Origin: Henricia sp. BOLD:AAB3569
Lineage: Eukaryota; Echinodermata; Asteroidea; Spinulosida; Echinasteridae
Length of the DNA stretch: 64,000 nucleotides
NCBI GenBank assembly: GCA_037783545.1
Contig: JBBELK010000818.1
Coordinates: forward strand, 62,001 to 126,000
Reading direction: 5' to 3'
The notes under the pieces are model-generated. The model was not told the DNA's origin, ran no database searches, and saw nothing but the letters and a program-made list of their open reading frames with translations. Positions 61,401 to 64,000 of the stretch are shown here, piece by piece. Every line of letters starts with the position of its first letter. Position 1 is the first letter of the stretch. The position numbers and the translations under genes were made by a program.

Positions 61401-62581
61401 CGTGGCTGTCTGTACACACCTCTTTGGGGTACTCCTGAGTTGTGCGCATGCTCAGTCATTCGGACTGTCGTTAACGCACCGCAGTTTGGCTCGGCAATTT
61501 GGTCAAAGTGTGGTCCAAACGTCGGCAAATTTGGAGGTCGAAAAATGATCCGACGAACTTCAAATTTTGCATGCCCTAAACTCTCTATATTGCACACTTG
61601 TCATAAAAAATTGACAGACTTTCGCCGGGAAATGGCAGAGAAATTTCAAAGTTTAGAAAAAACTGGGTTGAGGCTTCCTGACTGCTCTCACGCAAACCGT
61701 GGCTGTCTGTACACACCTCTTTGGGGTACTCCTGAGTTGTGCGCATGCTCAGTCATTCGGACTGTCGTTAACGCACCGCAGTTTGGCTCGGCAATTTGGT
61801 CAAAGTGTGGTCCAAACGTCGGCAAATTTGGAGGTCGAAAAATGTTCCGACGAACTTCAAATTTTGCATGCCCTAAACTCTCTATATTGCGCACTTGTCA
61901 TAAAAAATTGACAGACTTTCGCCGGGAAATGGCAGAGAAATTTCAAAGTTTAGAAAAAAAACTGGGTTGAGGCTTCCTGACTGCTCTCACGCAAACCGTG
62001 GCTGTCTGTACACACCTCTTTGGGGTACTCCTGAGTTGTGCGCATGCTCAGTCATTCGGACTGTCGTTAACGCACCGCAGTTTGGCTCGGCAATTTGGTC
62101 AAAGTGTGGTCCAAACGTCGGCAAATTTGGAGGTCGAAAAATGTTCCGACGAACTTCAAATTTTGCATGCCCTAAACTCTCTATATTGCGCACTTGTCAT
62201 AAAAAAATTGACAGACTTTCGCCGGGAAATGGCAGAGAAATTTCAAAGTTTAGAAAAAACTGGGTTGAGGCTTCCTGACTGCTCTCACGCAAACCGTGGC
62301 TGTCTGTACACACCTCTTTGGGGTACTCCTGAGTTGTGCGCATGCTCAGTCATTCGGACTGTCGTTAACGCACCGCAGTTTGGCTCGGCAATTTGGTCAA
62401 AGTGTGGTCCAAACGTCGGCAAATTTGGAGGTCGAAAAATGTTCCGACGAACTTCAAATTTTGCATGCCCTAAACTCTCTATATTGCGCACTTGTCATAA
62501 AAAATTGACAGACTTTCGCCGGGAAATGGCAGAGAAATTTCAAAGTTTAGAAAAAACTGGGTTGAGGCTTCCTGACTGCTC
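58420..62581 (+). repeat. 14-monomer higher-order repeat, copy 1 (4162 bp)
   Basis: Markers in order are an extra A near 58630, GGAGATCG near 58863, GAAAAAAACTGGG near 58985, CTCTCATGC near 59311 and 59609, and CTCGGAAATTTGG near 59712. The series recurs 4162 bp later, from 62582. Inside the unit a two-monomer repeat is marked by AAAAATGATCCGAC at about 60953 and 61547 (594 bp apart). Confidence 0.88.
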
Positions 62582-64000
62582 TCACGCAAACCGTGGCTGT
62601 CTGTACACACCTCTTTGGGGTACTCCTGAGTTGTGCGCATGCTCAGTCATTCGGACTGTCGTTAACGCACCGCAGTTTGGCTCGGCAATTTGGTCAAAGT
62701 GTGGTCCAAACGTCGGCAAATTTGGAGGTCGAAAAATGTTCCGACGAACTTCAAATTTTGCATGCCCTAAACTCTCTATATTGCGCACTTGTCATAAAAA
62801 AATTGACAGACTTTCGCCGGGAAATGGCAGAGAAATTTCAAAGTTTAGAAAAAACTGGGTTGAGGCTTCCTGACTGCTCTCACGCAAACCGTGGCTGTCT
62901 GTACACACCTCTTTGGGGTACTCCTGAGTTGTGCGCATGCTCAGTCATTCGGACTGTCGTTAACGCACCGCAGTTTGGCTCGGCAATTTGGTCAAAGTGT
63001 GGTCCAAACGTCGGCAAATTTGGAGATCGAAAAATGTTCCGACGAACTTCAAATTTTGCATGCCCTAAACTCTCTATATTGCGCACTTGTCATAAAAAAT
63101 TGACAGACTTTCGCCGGGAAATGGCAGAGAAATTTCAAAGTTTAGAAAAAAACTGGGTTGAGGCTTCCTGACTGCTCTCACGCAAACCGTGGCTGTCTGT
63201 ACACACCTCTTTGGGGTACTCCTGAGTTGTGCGCATGCTCAGTCATTCGGACTGTCGTTAACGCACCGCAGTTTGGCTCGGCAATTTGGTCAAAGTGTGG
63301 TCCAAACGTCGGCAAATTTGGAGGTCGAAAAATGTTCCGACGAACTTCAAATTTTGCATGCCCTAAACTCTCTATATTGCGCACTTGTCATAAAAAATTG
63401 ACAGACTTTCGCCGGGAAATGGCAGAGAAATTTCAAAGTTTAGAAAAAACTGGGTTGAGGCTTCCTGACTGCTCTCATGCAAACCGTGGCTGTCTGTACA
63501 CACCTCTTTGGGGTACTCCTGAGTTGTGCGCATGCTCAGTCATTCGGACTGTCGTTAACGCACCGCAGTTTGGCTCGGCAATTTGGTCAAAGTGTGGTCC
63601 AAACGTCGGCAAATTTGGAGGTCGAAAAATGTTCCGACGAACTTCAAATTTTGCATGCCCTAAACTCTCTATATTGCGCACTTGTCATAAAAAATTGACA
63701 GACTTTCGCCGGGAAATGGCAGAGAAATTTCAAAGTTTAGAAAAAACTGGGTTGAGGCTTCCTGACTGCTCTCATGCAAACCGTGGCTGTCTGTACACAC
63801 CTCTTTGGGGTACTCCTGAGTTGTGCGCATGCTCAGTCATTCGGACTGTCGTTAACGCACCGCAGTTTGGCTCGGAAATTTGGTCAAAGTGTGGTCCAAA
63901 CGTCGGCAAATTTGGAGGTCGAAAAATGTTCCGACGAACTTCAAATTTTGCATGCCCTAAACTCTCTATATTGCGCACTTGTCATAAAAAATTGACAGAC
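62582..64000 (+). repeat. 14-monomer higher-order repeat, copy 2 (cut by the window end)
   Basis: This copy repeats 58420-59838 in order: extra A, GGAGATCG near 63025, GAAAAAAACTGGG near 63147, two CTCTCATGC monomers and CTCGGAAATTTGG near 63874. The array runs on past the right edge. Confidence 0.88.

Noticed and set aside
1..64000. CRISPR array
   Set aside because: The repeats are 297 bp, contiguous, and have no unique spacers.
1..64000. rRNA, tRNA or snRNA-derived satellite
   Set aside because: I found no 5S, tRNA A/B-box or snRNA-like segments in the monomer by eye; a covariance-model search would be needed to exclude distant similarity.

Overview
The window is almost entirely one tandem satellite array. 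About 205 head-to-tail copies of a 297-bp monomer (roughly 46% G+C by hand count) run in the same orientation from base 1 to base 64000, and both window edges fall inside the array. Only two other sequences are present: a 147-bp fold-back element at 9574-9720 and a 5'-truncated non-LTR retrotransposon of the L2/CR1 type at 27308-30130, on the minus strand. I see no host gene, RNA gene, CRISPR array or recognisable promoter. The satellite and the L2-type LINE point to an animal genome. A marine invertebrate is a plausible guess, but the sequence does not settle the species.

Layout: 1-9573 is a block of strictly 297-bp monomers in which two sequence variants (CTGTCTG and CTGTCCG) partly alternate. 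9574-9720 is the fold-back element. 9721-13534 is a block with frequent single-A length changes and a tandemly duplicated three-monomer unit. 13535-21534 is full-length monomers. From 21535 onward a 272-bp monomer with a 25-bp deletion recurs 17 times and marks out higher-order repeats. The LINE interrupts this region with a 4-bp target duplication. To its right, large higher-order duplications are visible: 2946 bp (34948/37894), 5294 bp (44628/49922) and 4162 bp (58420/62582). Between about 52.7 and 54.9 kb there is a dense cluster of small indels that looks like an assembly or polishing problem.

The only credible protein-coding sequence is the LINE ORF2 fragment (apurinic-type endonuclease C-terminal part plus reverse transcriptase). 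Because 297 is divisible by three and one plus-strand frame of the monomer has no stop, the array gives very long apparent ORFs (up to 3138 codons). The variants between monomers are mostly amino-acid changing, and indels repeatedly shift the frame, so I read these ORFs as by-products of the repeat and not as genes. The array could be centromeric or other heterochromatic satellite, but nothing in the sequence alone proves a function. I did not find a convincing new multi-gene system. The real points of interest are the higher-order structure, the two insertions and the suspect 52.7-54.9 kb patch.
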